Positions 5,560-5,954 of a DNA stretch of 5,954 nucleotides are shown here, piece after piece; position 1 is the stretch's first letter; every line of letters begins with the position of its first letter. A program made the translations under genes and the position numbers. Origin of the DNA: Nitrospirales bacterium. GTDB taxonomy: Bacteria; Nitrospirota; Thermodesulfovibrionia; Thermodesulfovibrionales; Dissulfurispiraceae. The stretch lies in contig JADLDZ010000375.1 in the NCBI GenBank assembly GCA_020846375.1, positions 1 to 5,954 on the forward strand. The letters are read 5' to 3'. Under the pieces are notes generated by a model that was not told where the DNA came from, ran no database searches, and worked only from the letters and a program-made list of their open reading frames with translations.

Positions 5560-5954
5560 ATGGCTTGGGAAAGAGTAACGCCTCAGGAGAGGGCTGCACG
5601 GGAGAAGGAACTGATAACGCTGCTCAGGCAGTGGAGAGGACTCGAGGACCTGACCATCAAGAGCTGCGCCACGATCCTGAAAAAGACGCAAAATCCCATT
5701 GTGGAGACACTGACCACCGCAATCAAGAACGATTCCGAGAAACACAAAGCCATCCTTCAGCTCATCATCGACGGAATGACGAAGAAGGGTTTCGTCCTCA
5801 CCCCCGAGGACCTCGCCGAAGTCGCCTCCTTCATCGATAAACATATCGACCTCGAACAAAAGGCGATCGAGATGGCGGAAAAGGCCATCGAGCTGAGCCG
5901 CGACGCCATCGTGAAGCAAATGCTGAAGACCATCCTGGATGACGAGAAGAAGCA
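5560..5954 (+). CDS. Helical protein, probably ferritin-like (3' end beyond window)
   Basis: From the ATG at 5560, 131 codons are open to the window edge, so the product is truncated by the window. AGGAGG at 5548-5553, 6 nt before the ATG, supports the start. The sequence is charged and almost entirely helical, with breaks at NP (45-46), TP (81-82) and near RD (114-115), giving four helices: about 10-43, 46-76, 82-113 and 115 onward. This is the ferritin-like layout. Candidate metal ligands are E29 in helix A, E60/H62 in helix B (NDSEKH), E99 in helix C (DLEQKAIE) and E129 in helix D (DDEKK, where the next codon begins CA, so His or Gln). Helix B does not have the exact ExxH spacing of rubrerythrin, so a diiron site is likely but not proven. 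No signal peptide or membrane segment is present. The upstream rubredoxin-like gene supports a rubrerythrin-like role. A non-metal helical protein is the alternative. Confidence 0.7.
   Translation, partial: MAWERVTPQERAAREKELITLLRQWRGLEDLTIKSCATILKKTQNPIVETLTTAIKNDSEKHKAILQLIIDGMTKKGFVLTPEDLAEVASFIDKHIDLEQKAIEMAEKAIELSRDAIVKQMLKTILDDEKK

Noticed and set aside
5539..5919. 126-codon minus-strand frame and a 91-codon plus-strand frame (5565-5840) over the ferritin-like gene
   Set aside because: Both are shadows of the frame starting at 5560, which has a strong ribosome site, an extended -10 promoter and a coherent helical protein.

Overview
The window comes from a Gram-negative bacterium. The evidence is an OmpA-type peptidoglycan-binding C-terminus, a very long AsmA-like/DUF748 envelope protein and a DUF4197 protein with a signal peptide. 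A small rubredoxin-like iron protein, a probable ferritin-like protein and a zinc-ribbon MscL make an anaerobic or microaerophilic lineage (for example Nitrospirota or the former Deltaproteobacteria) a reasonable but unproven guess. The DNA is moderately GC-rich, so most long ORFs in other frames are shadows of the real genes. I see no mobile element, CRISPR array, tRNA or rRNA.

Layout. At the left edge (1-140, +) is the last part of an OmpA-family gene. It converges on a three-gene minus-strand operon, and a strong hairpin (152-179) sits between the two stop codons. In order of transcription the operon is mscL (5017-4568, large-conductance mechanosensitive channel with a C-terminal zinc ribbon), a DUF4197 gene (4549-3797, exported) and a DUF748/AsmA-like gene (3807-187, 1206 residues). 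The first gap is 18 nt and the second junction is an 11-nt overlap, so the genes are almost certainly co-transcribed from an extended -10 promoter at 5116-5144. The theme is the cell envelope: a turgor safety valve, an exported protein of unknown role, and an inner-membrane-anchored periplasmic protein of the class that bridges the inner and outer membranes.

At the right, divergent from mscL, are a 62-residue rubredoxin-like gene (5267-5455, +) with its own promoter and a helical, probably ferritin-like gene (5560 to beyond the window end, +) with a perfect extended -10 promoter. Together they look like the two halves of a rubrerythrin-type system encoded separately, which suggests a role in iron, redox or oxidative-stress handling.

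The most notable observations are the four-fold internal repeat (about 215 residues per unit) of the DUF748 protein, the MscL zinc-ribbon fusion, the rubredoxin-like/ferritin-like pair, and the compact divergent promoter region with a short inverted repeat. No clearly new defence or mobile system is visible.
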